This document shows, in pieces, positions 25,638 to 34,154 of a DNA stretch of 44,775 nucleotides (positions are counted from its first letter, which is position 1; every line of letters begins with the position of its first letter). The DNA is from Planctomycetota bacterium (lineage in GTDB: Bacteria > Planctomycetota > Planctomycetia > Pirellulales > UBA7805). The position numbers and the translations under genes are program-made. The notes beneath the pieces are model-generated. The model did no database searches, was not told the DNA's origin, and saw only the letters and a list, made by a program, of their open reading frames with translations. The DNA is taken from the NCBI GenBank assembly GCA_003389215.1, contig QQVP01000050.1, positions 1 to 44,775 on the forward strand, given 5' to 3'.

Positions 25638-27776
25638 TCATGACCCCTTGTCACGTTGCATCGAGACGATGGGTTGGCCGCTGAGACCGCCCAACAGTTC
25701 GACAAGCCGGCGTTTGCGGTGGTGGCGTTGATAGAATTCCTCAAGGATTACTTCAAATTCGTGCGGTCGTTTTTGCGACTTCAGCACCTTGCGAGCCTTC
25801 TTCAGCAGCGAAACTGCCTGTGGATAGACCTTGGTGCTCGTTTCGGCTGCTAAACGGTCCGCTTCAGTGCAATACAGTTCGACGGCGCGGTCAGGGTAGG
25901 CCGACGACACGGCATCCGCGATTTCGACTTCAAAGCGAGACAGCCGAAAGCGGTCTTTCGATCGCGACGCCTGCATTTCGTCGTACCAACGCAGTGCTGA
26001 CTCCAAGTCGCGATGCTTGATGGCCCAGCGGATAAGTACATCGAAATGGGGACTCGGCTTGCGAGACCGGGCGCGATCAACTCGGAATCGATTGGAAGGT
26101 GCTTCCGGAGGTGGGGCAAAGGGCCATTCGGCAGACTGGTTTTTTTCGGATCGCCTTGTCTTCCTGGATCGTGATTTCGTCGCAGTTGGAGTGGGCGCGA
26201 ATCGAGGCTTGACGCCGGTCTCCAGAAACTTCATCGCCACCTGCTCGACGGCGGATTCGCACTTCGCCTTTCGTGCAGCTTTCAACAGGTCCTGCAAAGA
26301 AGTTATGCTCGGGCAAGCGACAAACCGATCGGCGGCGATTGCTGCTGCCATCGAATGATCTTTGTTCCTTGACGCGATTTTCGCCAACGAATCCTGGAGT
26401 TGCTTGATCAATCCTGCGTAGGAAGGATCGGTATTGGACAATCCTTCAGCGGCCAGATCACGTGCTTCGTCATAGCGTTTCAGAGCCACCAAACGATCGA
26501 CGGCGCGTTGGTAGCTTCCGGCGTTCGTCGCTTCGTCGATGCAAAACTCAGTTGCCGCCTCATCTTCCCCGGCCTCTTCCAGCGCATAGATGATCCAACT
26601 CGAAAGTCGCTTGCGGGCGTACGAACGGATGAAGTCGTCGCTAAAACGGTCTCGTTTGCCGGATGATTTCCTGGGAATTCGTCCTTTTAGGGTGTCGGCG
26701 ACTTGCGTCCACGCCGCTCTCGGAAACCCCTGATCAAGCACGTCGCCAAAGCCGTCGCACAGGCCATAGTCGTCCTGCAATAACGCGTCGATCACAAAGA
26801 GGATTTTCTCCGAGTCAGACATCGAAGACGGCACGATGGCTTCAGCGACGATCGACAGGGTCCTCATGATCTCGCCAGCTGTTTCGCCTTCGTCGTGCGA
26901 CTGTTCGACCTGACGGAGCCCACGTTTTATCAACTCGCGCCCAAGCTCGACGACAGCGTCGAAGTGTTCCGCATCAATCAACGCCTGAAGCCGCGATCTC
27001 AACCCAGAGTAGTCCGGCAGATTGCCGTGGCCTTCCCATGAGTTGAACCATGCCTCTTCCGCGGTGACCGACCGCAACTCCTTGCGAGCTTCACGAACGA
27101 CGGCCGAATGGTCGCCCGTCTCCAGCATAATACGATCGATGAATGACGGCTTCACCTTGCGGTCGCTTCGACAGATTTGCATGACCATGTCAACCAGTTC
27201 GTCTTTGCTCTTTGCCGTCAGATGCTTGGCGATATCCGCATCGGTGATTGTGCGCTTCGACTTGGTCTGCTTTCTGGCCGTTGTCTCTCGATCAGTCCGT
27301 TCTCGCTTTGGTTCGGGTACCCGATCGAGAAAGTCATCATCGTCACCGTAGAAATCATCCCCAGCATCCTCGTCCCAGCCTTGTTCGATCCGTGTCAGAC
27401 GCGCATCACCCAAGTCGGCCTCAGGAACCAATGTGCGGTTCTCGATGGAGTTGAGATACTCCAGGATGACGGCCACGGCATGTTTGCAACGATGACCAAC
27501 GGGACACGAACATCTCGATTCCAGCCGCTTGCTCAGGTCGCGGCTGCTTCCCACCAGCGAAATGTGCGTTGCATACCGATGCGTGCCAGTGACATCAGCG
27601 ATCAGCCCTCCGTCTGAAAGAGTCGCGAGATTCCGCACGGCCCCGTGCCGCTGATACGACCGGCCGCGATCAAGGCTTCGCGAGTCCGTCCATTCCGAAA
27701 GGTCATCCCACGTCAGCTTGTCCCACGGAAAGTCTTTTGACGCTGGCTTCCGTTTTACCTTCTTCTTTCCCACCAT
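25638..27776 (-). CDS. SWIM zinc-finger protein with helical repeats
   Basis: The 712-residue protein has a SWIM zinc finger near the N-terminus: SRCSCPVGHRCKHAVA, giving C89-x-C91 and C97-x-H99. SWIM domains bind DNA or protein and often accompany SNF2 or other helicases. The N-terminus is very basic (V-G-K-K-K-V-K-R-K), and the rest is a long helical array with TPR-like segments (R-Y-D-E-A-R-D-L-A-A-E-G-L and L-E-S-A-L-R-W-Y-D-E). No catalytic motif is visible. The start at 27776 has AAGGAGG five bases upstream; the frame is open to 27821 but would then overlap the upstream gene. It follows the TOTE-type gene by 35 nt, so the two are an operon and probably one functional unit. Confidence 0.85.
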   Translation of the reverse strand: MVGKKKVKRKPASKDFPWDKLTWDDLSEWTDSRSLDRGRSYQRHGAVRNLATLSDGGLIADVTGTHRYATHISLVGSSRDLSKRLESRCSCPVGHRCKHAVAVILEYLNSIENRTLVPEADLGDARLTRIEQGWDEDAGDDFYGDDDDFLDRVPEPKRERTDRETTARKQTKSKRTITDADIAKHLTAKSKDELVDMVMQICRSDRKVKPSFIDRIMLETGDHSAVVREARKELRSVTAEEAWFNSWEGHGNLPDYSGLRSRLQALIDAEHFDAVVELGRELIKRGLRQVEQSHDEGETAGEIMRTLSIVAEAIVPSSMSDSEKILFVIDALLQDDYGLCDGFGDVLDQGFPRAAWTQVADTLKGRIPRKSSGKRDRFSDDFIRSYARKRLSSWIIYALEEAGEDEAATEFCIDEATNAGSYQRAVDRLVALKRYDEARDLAAEGLSNTDPSYAGLIKQLQDSLAKIASRNKDHSMAAAIAADRFVACPSITSLQDLLKAARKAKCESAVEQVAMKFLETGVKPRFAPTPTATKSRSRKTRRSEKNQSAEWPFAPPPEAPSNRFRVDRARSRKPSPHFDVLIRWAIKHRDLESALRWYDEMQASRSKDRFRLSRFEVEIADAVSSAYPDRAVELYCTEADRLAAETSTKVYPQAVSLLKKARKVLKSQKRPHEFEVILEEFYQRHHRKRRLVELLGGLSGQPIVSMQRDKGS

Positions 27777-27811
27777 CGACCTCCTTGCTGATTCATTGGG
27801 GCTCGCGGGGT

Positions 27812-30628
27812 TCAGTCCCAAAACTCTCGGTCACGCTGGGCAAGTACTCGAAGGATCGCATCGAGAACGTTGTCGAGCCGCTTGCCGACGTCTTCTACCA
27901 GGAACCGCAAAACGAAATAGCTGTGTTCCTGAAGCCGAGCATCCTTGCGGCGGTCGCGGCGATAGGCGTCGGCATTTGCGAGGTGCTGACCGCCGTCGAG
28001 TTCAATGACCAGGCGGGTTCTCGAGTCGAGCAGGTCAACTTCCATGTTGCCCCATCCATCAAACGGAATGGGCAACGCCACGTTCAAATCGAATCGGCCG
28101 GCCGTTTCCGGAAGTGACTGCAGTCGGCGATACAGGAATGCCTCGGTTGCACTTCGTGCACGTGCAACTCCCTTGGCGCTGGAGTCGAACTCGCGAGCGA
28201 CGTGCGCGAACAACCTGGCCAGCGGGGCGTCCACTCCGTCTCGGACGAGCCGCCGAACGGTCGCCGCGTAGTCGTTCTTCCATCGAGGATCGACCGGCAG
28301 CGGCACTTCTGCCGGCCAGTCCGGAACCGCACTCCCCGGCAACGAAACGGTGTAGCCGACTGCCTCGTAGCCCTGGCATCGCCGATCGAACATGCGAGAG
28401 AGCATCGGCACATTCAGGTCCGCGTAATCGTAGACGCGGACTTCCGTCTTGCCCTCGTGCAGGCGGTGCAGGCGTCCGACGTACTGGGCGATCGTGCCAT
28501 GCCATGAAACGGGCAGCGTCAACAGCAGCGTATCGAGCCGCGGGTCATCGAAGCCCTCACCGATATATCGTCCTGTCGCCAGCAGCACGCGCTGCTGATC
28601 CGGTCCGATTTTCGCAAGGCGATCCGCGATAGCCCTCGACTGCTTGATGCCGGTACCGCCCTGCAAGACCACGACCTGTTCAACCTCGGGCTCCAAACTC
28701 GCCGCGAGCGACTCCAGGTGCTCTCGGCGTTCGGTCAGCACGAGTGGCGATCGACCTTCGCGGACGGTCCGAAGAACATCTTCGCGAATCATTTCGTTGC
28801 GGTCCCGGTCGGCGATCAGCTCGCGATAGAGATCCTGAAACTGGATTCTCTGATCGGAATCGGCTTCCAACACCGGACGAAATCCTGTGGGCCGCACGAT
28901 CACGGAATGTTGAAACGGCCGGGCGCTTGCCTCGGCCTTGGCATCAACACGATGGCGCACTGGCCCACACTGCATAAAGATGATCGGGTGATGCCCGTCT
29001 TTGCGAGCCACCGTCGCGGATAGTCCCAAGACAAATCGGGCCTTTGTCCGTCGCGCGACCAGTTCAAAACTGCGTGCCGACAGGTGATGGCATTCGTCGA
29101 CGATCACATGACCATAGTCGGCGACACAGTCCTTCACGACGCCCTTTCGCACGAGGCTCTGAATGGTGGCAACATCGATTCGTCCCGTGGGCCGCTTGCG
29201 TCCGCCACCAATGCGGCCGATGTCTTTCTTGGGAATTCCGAGGAACTCCGACAGCCGTTCTACCCATTGATCGAGCAACTGCCGTCGATGCACCAGGACC
29301 AGTGTATTGACGCGTCGTTGAGCGATCATCCAGGCGGCAACCACCGTCTTGCCGAACGCCGTTGTTGCCGACAGGACCCCGGTGTCGTGTTCGAGCAGTT
29401 TTCGAACAGCCGTCTTCTGTTCCGGTCTCAGTTCTCCCTGGAACGACAGGTCGACCGGTTCACCGCAGACGCGTTCGTCGTGAGTGCTGACTTCGATCTT
29501 CAGGTCGTCCAGCAAAGTCCGCACATCCTCGTAACAGCCGCGTGGCAGTGCAAGATGCCGAGGGTGGTCCTCAGCGCATCCGATGATGCGCGGCTTACCC
29601 CAGGTAGGTAGACGCATCGACTGGGCTTTGTAGAACTCTGGATTCTGAAATGCAGCCAGTCGTATCAGGCAGTTGCGCAGCTCCGGAGGCACACCTTCCT
29701 TGGAGATGTAGATCTGGTCACTCAACGTCAGGTCCAGTCGAGACGGCAACTCACCGGTGATGTGCAGATTCGTTCGACGTCGTGACGGCGACAATGTCCA
29801 GGGCTCTGCGTCATCGTCACTGCTGGCCATCCATACTCCGATAATGCGTCCAGCCCGACCGGCGTGACGCACTATTTCGTCGACGGCCGCAGGTGCCATG
29901 CGGTGAATGGAAGCGAGGAATGTCCATTGATCGTCATACGGGTTTAGCTCCTGATCAATGAACACGCTGTTGCCCACCGCGCGCGGCCGCTTTTGCAACG
30001 GCAATGCGATCAGATTGCCGAAACCGCCCTGTGGCAACGTGTCCTGATTCGGGAAGAATCGGTCGTACGAATCGAGTCCGATGTCCGGCCGCCGGTCCAT
30101 CGTCTCCGTCAGCAAATGCGAACCGAGTCGTCGGGCAATAGTAGCTGGTATGGCGGTCTCGAAGAAGATCCAGATATGGCCGCCGTTTCCAGATCGTGAC
30201 CGTTCAAGCACGGCCGGAACGTTCAGGTGCCGACTGGTCTCCAGCACAGCTACCGCGTCATCCCGCCAGTTGGATTTGTCCAGATCAATCGCCAGGAAGT
30301 AGCAGGTCTCATCCAGCAGCATCGGGTACACGCCGGCTACGAAGTCGCCGCCGCGTTCGTCTGTGCCTGCGAGATGTCGGCGGATCACATCATCCGTCAC
30401 GGGCAGGAACTGTCGATGCTGACAGGCTGCGCATTTCACGCGTGGCTTTTCGCAAACACCAGTCACCCACTCGTTCGCGCAGACCGGAGAGTAGCCCGAC
30501 TTTCCGGACGAACGACTCTCGAAGCGGCGCGGATATACATCCTCCCGCCCTCGGAAGAGCGAGCGAAAGAGTGCAATCTTCTGTTCAGGCGGCGAACCGT
30601 GATGGACGGCCCTTGTGTCGGATGTCAT
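27812..30628 (-). CDS. TOTE-type fusion: primase-like domain, SF2 helicase and DUF559-like nuclease
   Basis: The 938-residue protein has three enzymatic modules. Residues about 15-260 are an archaeo-eukaryotic primase domain of the TOTE type, with Cys pairs for zinc (G-V-C-E-K and K-C-A-A-C), the acidic F-L-A-I-D-L-D-K motif (115-118) and the G-N-G-G-H-I-W histidine motif. Residues about 400-770 are a superfamily 2 helicase: A-F-G-K-T (424-428), V-D-E-C-H-H (510-515), L-S-A-T and Q-Y-V-G-R-L-H-R (715-722). Residues about 855-925 resemble a DUF559/Vsr-like nuclease (M-E-V-D-L-L, V-I-E-L-D-G-G-Q-H, F-V-L-R-F). This matches TOTE conflict systems described by computational genomics, which are predicted to act against invading DNA. 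Activity is inference. The start at 30628 drops an unmatched 19-residue extension; AAGGGA lies upstream. Confidence 0.88.
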   Translation of the reverse strand: MTSDTRAVHHGSPPEQKIALFRSLFRGREDVYPRRFESRSSGKSGYSPVCANEWVTGVCEKPRVKCAACQHRQFLPVTDDVIRRHLAGTDERGGDFVAGVYPMLLDETCYFLAIDLDKSNWRDDAVAVLETSRHLNVPAVLERSRSGNGGHIWIFFETAIPATIARRLGSHLLTETMDRRPDIGLDSYDRFFPNQDTLPQGGFGNLIALPLQKRPRAVGNSVFIDQELNPYDDQWTFLASIHRMAPAAVDEIVRHAGRAGRIIGVWMASSDDDAEPWTLSPSRRRTNLHITGELPSRLDLTLSDQIYISKEGVPPELRNCLIRLAAFQNPEFYKAQSMRLPTWGKPRIIGCAEDHPRHLALPRGCYEDVRTLLDDLKIEVSTHDERVCGEPVDLSFQGELRPEQKTAVRKLLEHDTGVLSATTAFGKTVVAAWMIAQRRVNTLVLVHRRQLLDQWVERLSEFLGIPKKDIGRIGGGRKRPTGRIDVATIQSLVRKGVVKDCVADYGHVIVDECHHLSARSFELVARRTKARFVLGLSATVARKDGHHPIIFMQCGPVRHRVDAKAEASARPFQHSVIVRPTGFRPVLEADSDQRIQFQDLYRELIADRDRNEMIREDVLRTVREGRSPLVLTERREHLESLAASLEPEVEQVVVLQGGTGIKQSRAIADRLAKIGPDQQRVLLATGRYIGEGFDDPRLDTLLLTLPVSWHGTIAQYVGRLHRLHEGKTEVRVYDYADLNVPMLSRMFDRRCQGYEAVGYTVSLPGSAVPDWPAEVPLPVDPRWKNDYAATVRRLVRDGVDAPLARLFAHVAREFDSSAKGVARARSATEAFLYRRLQSLPETAGRFDLNVALPIPFDGWGNMEVDLLDSRTRLVIELDGGQHLANADAYRRDRRKDARLQEHSYFVLRFLVEDVGKRLDNVLDAILRVLAQRDREFWD

Positions 30629-31251
30629 TGTCCCTTCAGCATGCAAATGAAATCCGCAGGTAGCGTCCCACCGGACGAATGGCAACGGCGGAAACGGAGG
30701 ACTCCGGTGGCAATCCGTTCGAGCAAGATTAGACTCCGGTCATTTCATCCTCTACAGTAACGGAGTAACCAATTAAACGCGGCTAGCGATCCGAAAGGCA
30801 AGCGGGCTAAACACGCACGAGGCCGAGGATGGTAAAAAAGAGTGAGCCGAAAGCAGTTTACCCACGTTTGCAATCGTTCTCGATCGCCTATCGATGACAA
30901 GCAAGCTAGAAGCCAACGCAGAACCTCTGGATTCGTGGAGTTGAACTTCGCATATCAAGCCGAGAAACATGGCCGCCGCGTCTTCTGCGAGACGTCCCCG
31001 GAGTTGGCGCTGCTTCTCGCTCATCGATTCCTCATTCTCGGGTTATACTAACGCACGAGAAGGAAAACTCCAGTTCCGTCTGAGGCAGGACACGGGGCCG
31101 CGATGCACGTGACCGAGACGCGCGCAACGGCGACGGACTTACTTGTCCCGGATGCACAAACGGGCTTGTCCCGGATGCAGAATCGGACTTGCCCCGGGCC
31201 CCGTAACGGAGTCGGCAGCATCACAAACTTCACCAGGCAACGGGTAGCTTC
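30629..31251. other. Intergenic region between divergent genes
   Basis: About 620 bases separate the TOTE gene from the DUF1559 gene. It contains a short tandem repeat (31142-31201). The best ORF is an 83-codon minus-strand frame (31024-30773) with GAGGAA before its ATG, but its product shows no recognisable family or domain, so it is not annotated. Nothing else is evident. Confidence 0.4.
31142..31201 (+). repeat. 23-bp tandem repeat, about 2.5 units
   Basis: CTTGTCCCGGATGCACAAAC-GGG (31142-31164) is followed directly by CTTGTCCCGGATGCAGAATC-GGA (31165-31187) and then a partial third unit CTTGCCCCGGGCC. The units differ at a few positions. It sits about 55-110 nt upstream of the DUF1559 gene and could affect its expression or be replication slippage. 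Confidence 0.6.
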
Positions 31252-32151
31252 ATGAGCGACGATATCGGCGGAATCGATTCCCACGCAGGCGAGCGACCCC
31301 TCTCAGGCAAGGCGACCGCCAGTCTGATATTTGGGCTGACCTCCGTCTTTCTGTGTCTCAATCTGTTCACGGGGGTGCCTGCGATTATTCTGGGGATCCT
31401 TGCGCAAGGCGACATTAGCAAGTTTGGTTATCGTGGGGCGAAAGCGGCCACGTGGGGAACGATCTTGGGGATCGTCGGCATCGTGATGATTCCGGTTCTG
31501 GGAATCCTCGCTGCCATGACGTTGCCCGCGGTTGCCAAGGTGCGGGCCGAGGCTCGGAGCACGATATCGTTGGCCAACATGCGTGATGTGACCATGGCAT
31601 TCACGATGTACGAGGGCCAGTACGGGCACTTTCCGCCGGCCGCCGGTGGCCCAGCGCCGAATCAAGTTAGTTGGCGGCTGGAGCTGGCACCCTATCTCGA
31701 GATGGCCGCGGTACGTGAGGCGTATCGACGCGATCAGCCTTGGGACAGCGATACGAATCAAGAATTCGTGGCGATGATTCCTGCGTCGCTGCAGAGTCCC
31801 ATGAACCCGGAGGCGGCGTCGGGCATGACGAACTACCTCGTCCCGGTTGGTGAGGAAACGGCCTTTCCCCCGGAGGGCCAGTTCACTTCAAGTGCGAAGT
31901 TCAGGGATGGAGTTGCTAACACGATATTGCTCTTGGAGGCCGATAACGAATTGGCGGTCCCCTGGACCGAACCCCGCGATCTCGACTACGACGCGCAGAA
32001 TCCCCTGAACGGATTGGGCCGCCTCTATCCCGGCCACTTCCATGCGGCCTTTGCCGACGGTCGCGTCGAACGGATGGACGATGACGTCGACGCCGTGCAA
32101 TTTCGCGCCATGATCACGCCGCACGGAGGCGAAGTGGTGCCAGGCGACTAG
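31252..32151 (+). CDS. DUF4190/DUF1559 pseudopilin-like membrane protein
   Basis: The 299-residue protein begins with two hydrophobic hairpins typical of DUF4190 (G-K-A-T-A-S-L-I-F-G-L and G-A-K-A-A-T-W-G-T-I-L-G-I-V-G). A long helix ending T-L-P-A-V-A-K-V-R-A-E-A-R then resembles a type IV pilin stem without the prepilin cleavage site. The C-terminal part is DUF1559-like: M-Y-E-G-Q-Y-G-H-F-P-P-A, N-Y-L-V-P-V-G, and G-H-F-H-A-A-F-A-D-G-R-V-E-R near the end. These proteins are strongly expanded in planctomycetes; their roles are mostly unknown but probably surface-associated. No good Shine-Dalgarno precedes the ATG. Confidence 0.85.
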   Translation: MSDDIGGIDSHAGERPLSGKATASLIFGLTSVFLCLNLFTGVPAIILGILAQGDISKFGYRGAKAATWGTILGIVGIVMIPVLGILAAMTLPAVAKVRAEARSTISLANMRDVTMAFTMYEGQYGHFPPAAGGPAPNQVSWRLELAPYLEMAAVREAYRRDQPWDSDTNQEFVAMIPASLQSPMNPEAASGMTNYLVPVGEETAFPPEGQFTSSAKFRDGVANTILLLEADNELAVPWTEPRDLDYDAQNPLNGLGRLYPGHFHAAFADGRVERMDDDVDAVQFRAMITPHGGEVVPGD

Positions 32152-32763
32152 ACAGACTGCCGACGGCGCCCCCGCCAGAAACACGACCGAGCCACTGGTG
32201 TGAAGCGACGACGAAGCCACGTGCCAGCGGGTGGCGCGCTCGACGAGCGGCCTGACGAACCGTCGGCTGCGCCATGTATTCGCAATTGATCGTTGCTCTG
32301 TCGCTCGCCCCGATCAGTGGCGCGGCGGCCCTGTCGCACGAGCTGCTCTGGACGCGACCCCTCGTCGACTTGCTGGGCGGCACCGGCGAAGCGAGGGCCC
32401 GGGTGCTGGGCTGTTCCTTCTTGGGCCTGGGGCTGGGCGGCCTGGTGGCGTGTTGCTCGAACAACTGGGCGTGTTTGGCGGCATGACCGCGGCGACTGCC
32501 CGTGCTGCTCGAAAGTACGCCGCGGTGAACGTCGGCTTCCCTTCCTTGGGCCTCGGCGCGGTGGCGGCGTGATGCTTGAACAAGGACGCCAATGCGGACC
32601 GAACTCGGGCGGCGGGCGAGCCCGAGTACAGGAATCCGTAGTTCCGTGCGTCACTCGTCGGGCCATGTATAATGGCCTCCCCGCCCACCGATGCGCGTTC
32701 TCCGTTCCAAACGACACAAGTCAAACGGCTTTTCCTGCAAGAAAACCTCACGCGGATGATCTC
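32152..32763. other. Intergenic region with gene debris
   Basis: About 610 bases lie between the DUF1559 and Gfo/Idh genes. The first half holds the spermidine-synthase-like remnant (32274-32486). From about 32509 to 32640 a second decayed reading (N-V-G-F-P-S-L-G-L-G-A-V-A-A, stop, C-L-N-K-D-A-N-A-D-R-T-R) resembles coding sequence with an in-frame stop, but I cannot name it. The last 100 bases presumably carry the promoter of the downstream gene. Confidence 0.4.
32274..32486 (+). pseudogene. N-terminal fragment of a spermidine-synthase-like membrane protein
   Basis: The 70-residue frame begins M-Y-S-Q-L-I-V-A-L-S-L-A-P-I-S-G-A-A-A-L and continues S-H-E-L-L-W-T-R-P-L-V-D-L-L-G-G-T-G-E-A then V-L-G-C-S-F-L-G-L-G-L-G-G. 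This is the first-helices signature (S-G-A-A-A-L-x-x-E-L-L-W-T-R) of fused membrane/spermidine synthase proteins common in planctomycetes. The rest of such a protein (over 600 residues) is missing, so this is a remnant. Confidence 0.5.
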
Positions 32764-34089
32764 ATGACACACGACAGCAAGTCCGACGCTCGACCCATCT
32801 CTCGTCGCGGGGCCCTGCTCGGCCTGGCCGCCGGATTGGCGGCACCGATGTTCGTACCGCGGAGCGTCCTGGGCGGAGACGGCCACGTCGGCGCCAACGA
32901 TCGCATTCGCGTCGGCGTGATCGGCGTCGGCTTTCGCGCGACCCTGCTGATGGATCAGCTGCCCGAGGCGGGCCAGCTGGTCGCGCTTTCCGATTGCGAT
33001 CTGTCGCGGGCGGCCGCCTATCGCGAGAAGAAGCAGGCCTCGTGGCCGATCTATCAGGACTATCGCGACTTGCTCGATCGCCAGGACATCGATGCGGTGA
33101 TCGTGGCCACGCAGGCCTTTCAACGGGTGTTGCCGTGTCTTCATGCCTGTCAGGCGGGCAAGGACATCTACGCCGAGAAGCCCCTTTCGCTCGACATCCA
33201 CGAAGGCCGTGTGCTGGTTCGCGCGGTTCGCAAGTACGAACGCGTCTTTCAGGTCGGCACGCAGCAGCGGTCGATGGAGATGAACCGCGTGGCCTGCGAA
33301 TTCATCCGCAACGGCGGCCTTGGCGAAATCCGCGAGGTGCGGTGCGTGAACTACCCCGGTCCGGCGGCCCTGCCTCGCGAAGGCTATTCTCACTTCGGCG
33401 TGCAACCGGCGCCCGACGGATTGAACTGGGACGTGTGGCTCAACCAGGCGGCCTGGCGACCCTATCACGAAAAGTGGCGCGGCTCGTGGCAAGACACGAT
33501 GGGCGGACAGATGACGAACTGGGGAGCCCATGGCGTCGACCAGATGCAATGGGCCCTGGGCATGGACGACACGGGACCGGTCGAGATGTGGCCGCTGGAA
33601 GAGAAGTCGTATCAGAATGGCATGTTCAACGGCCAGGTGGCGATGCGCTATGCCAACGGCATCGAACTGAAGTTCATGCAGCCCGACACGGGACCGTGGG
33701 GCGGCGGAATCATCATCGGCGAGAAGGGCAAGATCGAGATCAACCGCAACAAGTTCGGCTCGAACCCCGCGGAGATCGCCACCGAGCTGCGCAAACAGAT
33801 CGACGTGACCGAAGAGGAGCGGAAGTGGAGCGACAAGCTGGCGCTGTGGCAGGCCCGCTGGCACCTGCAGAACTGGCTCGATTGCATTCGCAGCCGGGCG
33901 ACTCCCAATTCGGACATCGAGGCGGCCCATCGTTCGGTGAGCGTCTGCCACCTGGCCAACATCACGCGATTCCTCAACCGTCGCCTGCGTTGGAATCCCG
34001 AGCAGGAGAAGTTCGAGGACGATCAAGAGGCAAACGCCTGGGTCGCCCGTCCGCGTCGCGAGCGTTATGCGCTGCCCGAGCGCGTATAG
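32764..34089 (+). CDS. Gfo/Idh/MocA-family oxidoreductase, Tat-exported
   Basis: The 441-residue protein is an NAD(P)-dependent sugar or inositol dehydrogenase-type enzyme. It has a Tat signal (S-R-R-G-A-L-L-G-L, arginines 14-15, cleavage near V-L-G-G-D), a Rossmann nucleotide loop I-R-V-G-V-I-G-V-G-F-R (48-58) and the family catalytic E-K-P motif (A-E-K-P-L-S-L-D, 138-140). Exported members of this family in planctomycetes are linked to breakdown of polysaccharides and aminosugars; the exact substrate cannot be read. It is followed by a glycoside hydrolase 65 nt downstream, which fits an extracellular glycan role. The start at 32764 gives the Tat motif at the normal position; upstream in-frame sequence is the debris described above. 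Confidence 0.9.
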   Translation: MTHDSKSDARPISRRGALLGLAAGLAAPMFVPRSVLGGDGHVGANDRIRVGVIGVGFRATLLMDQLPEAGQLVALSDCDLSRAAAYREKKQASWPIYQDYRDLLDRQDIDAVIVATQAFQRVLPCLHACQAGKDIYAEKPLSLDIHEGRVLVRAVRKYERVFQVGTQQRSMEMNRVACEFIRNGGLGEIREVRCVNYPGPAALPREGYSHFGVQPAPDGLNWDVWLNQAAWRPYHEKWRGSWQDTMGGQMTNWGAHGVDQMQWALGMDDTGPVEMWPLEEKSYQNGMFNGQVAMRYANGIELKFMQPDTGPWGGGIIIGEKGKIEINRNKFGSNPAEIATELRKQIDVTEEERKWSDKLALWQARWHLQNWLDCIRSRATPNSDIEAAHRSVSVCHLANITRFLNRRLRWNPEQEKFEDDQEANAWVARPRRERYALPERV

Positions 34090-34154
34090 CTTTGGCGGTG
34101 ACTTGAAGTCAATCTTATCTGTGCGTGTCACTTCTGCGGCGAAAGGGAAACGTG

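Noticed and set aside
30773..31024. 83-codon minus-strand ORF with a GAGGAA ribosome-like site
   Set aside because: The product has no recognisable domain and unusual composition; one good ribosome-like site is not enough. Conservation in relatives could revive it.
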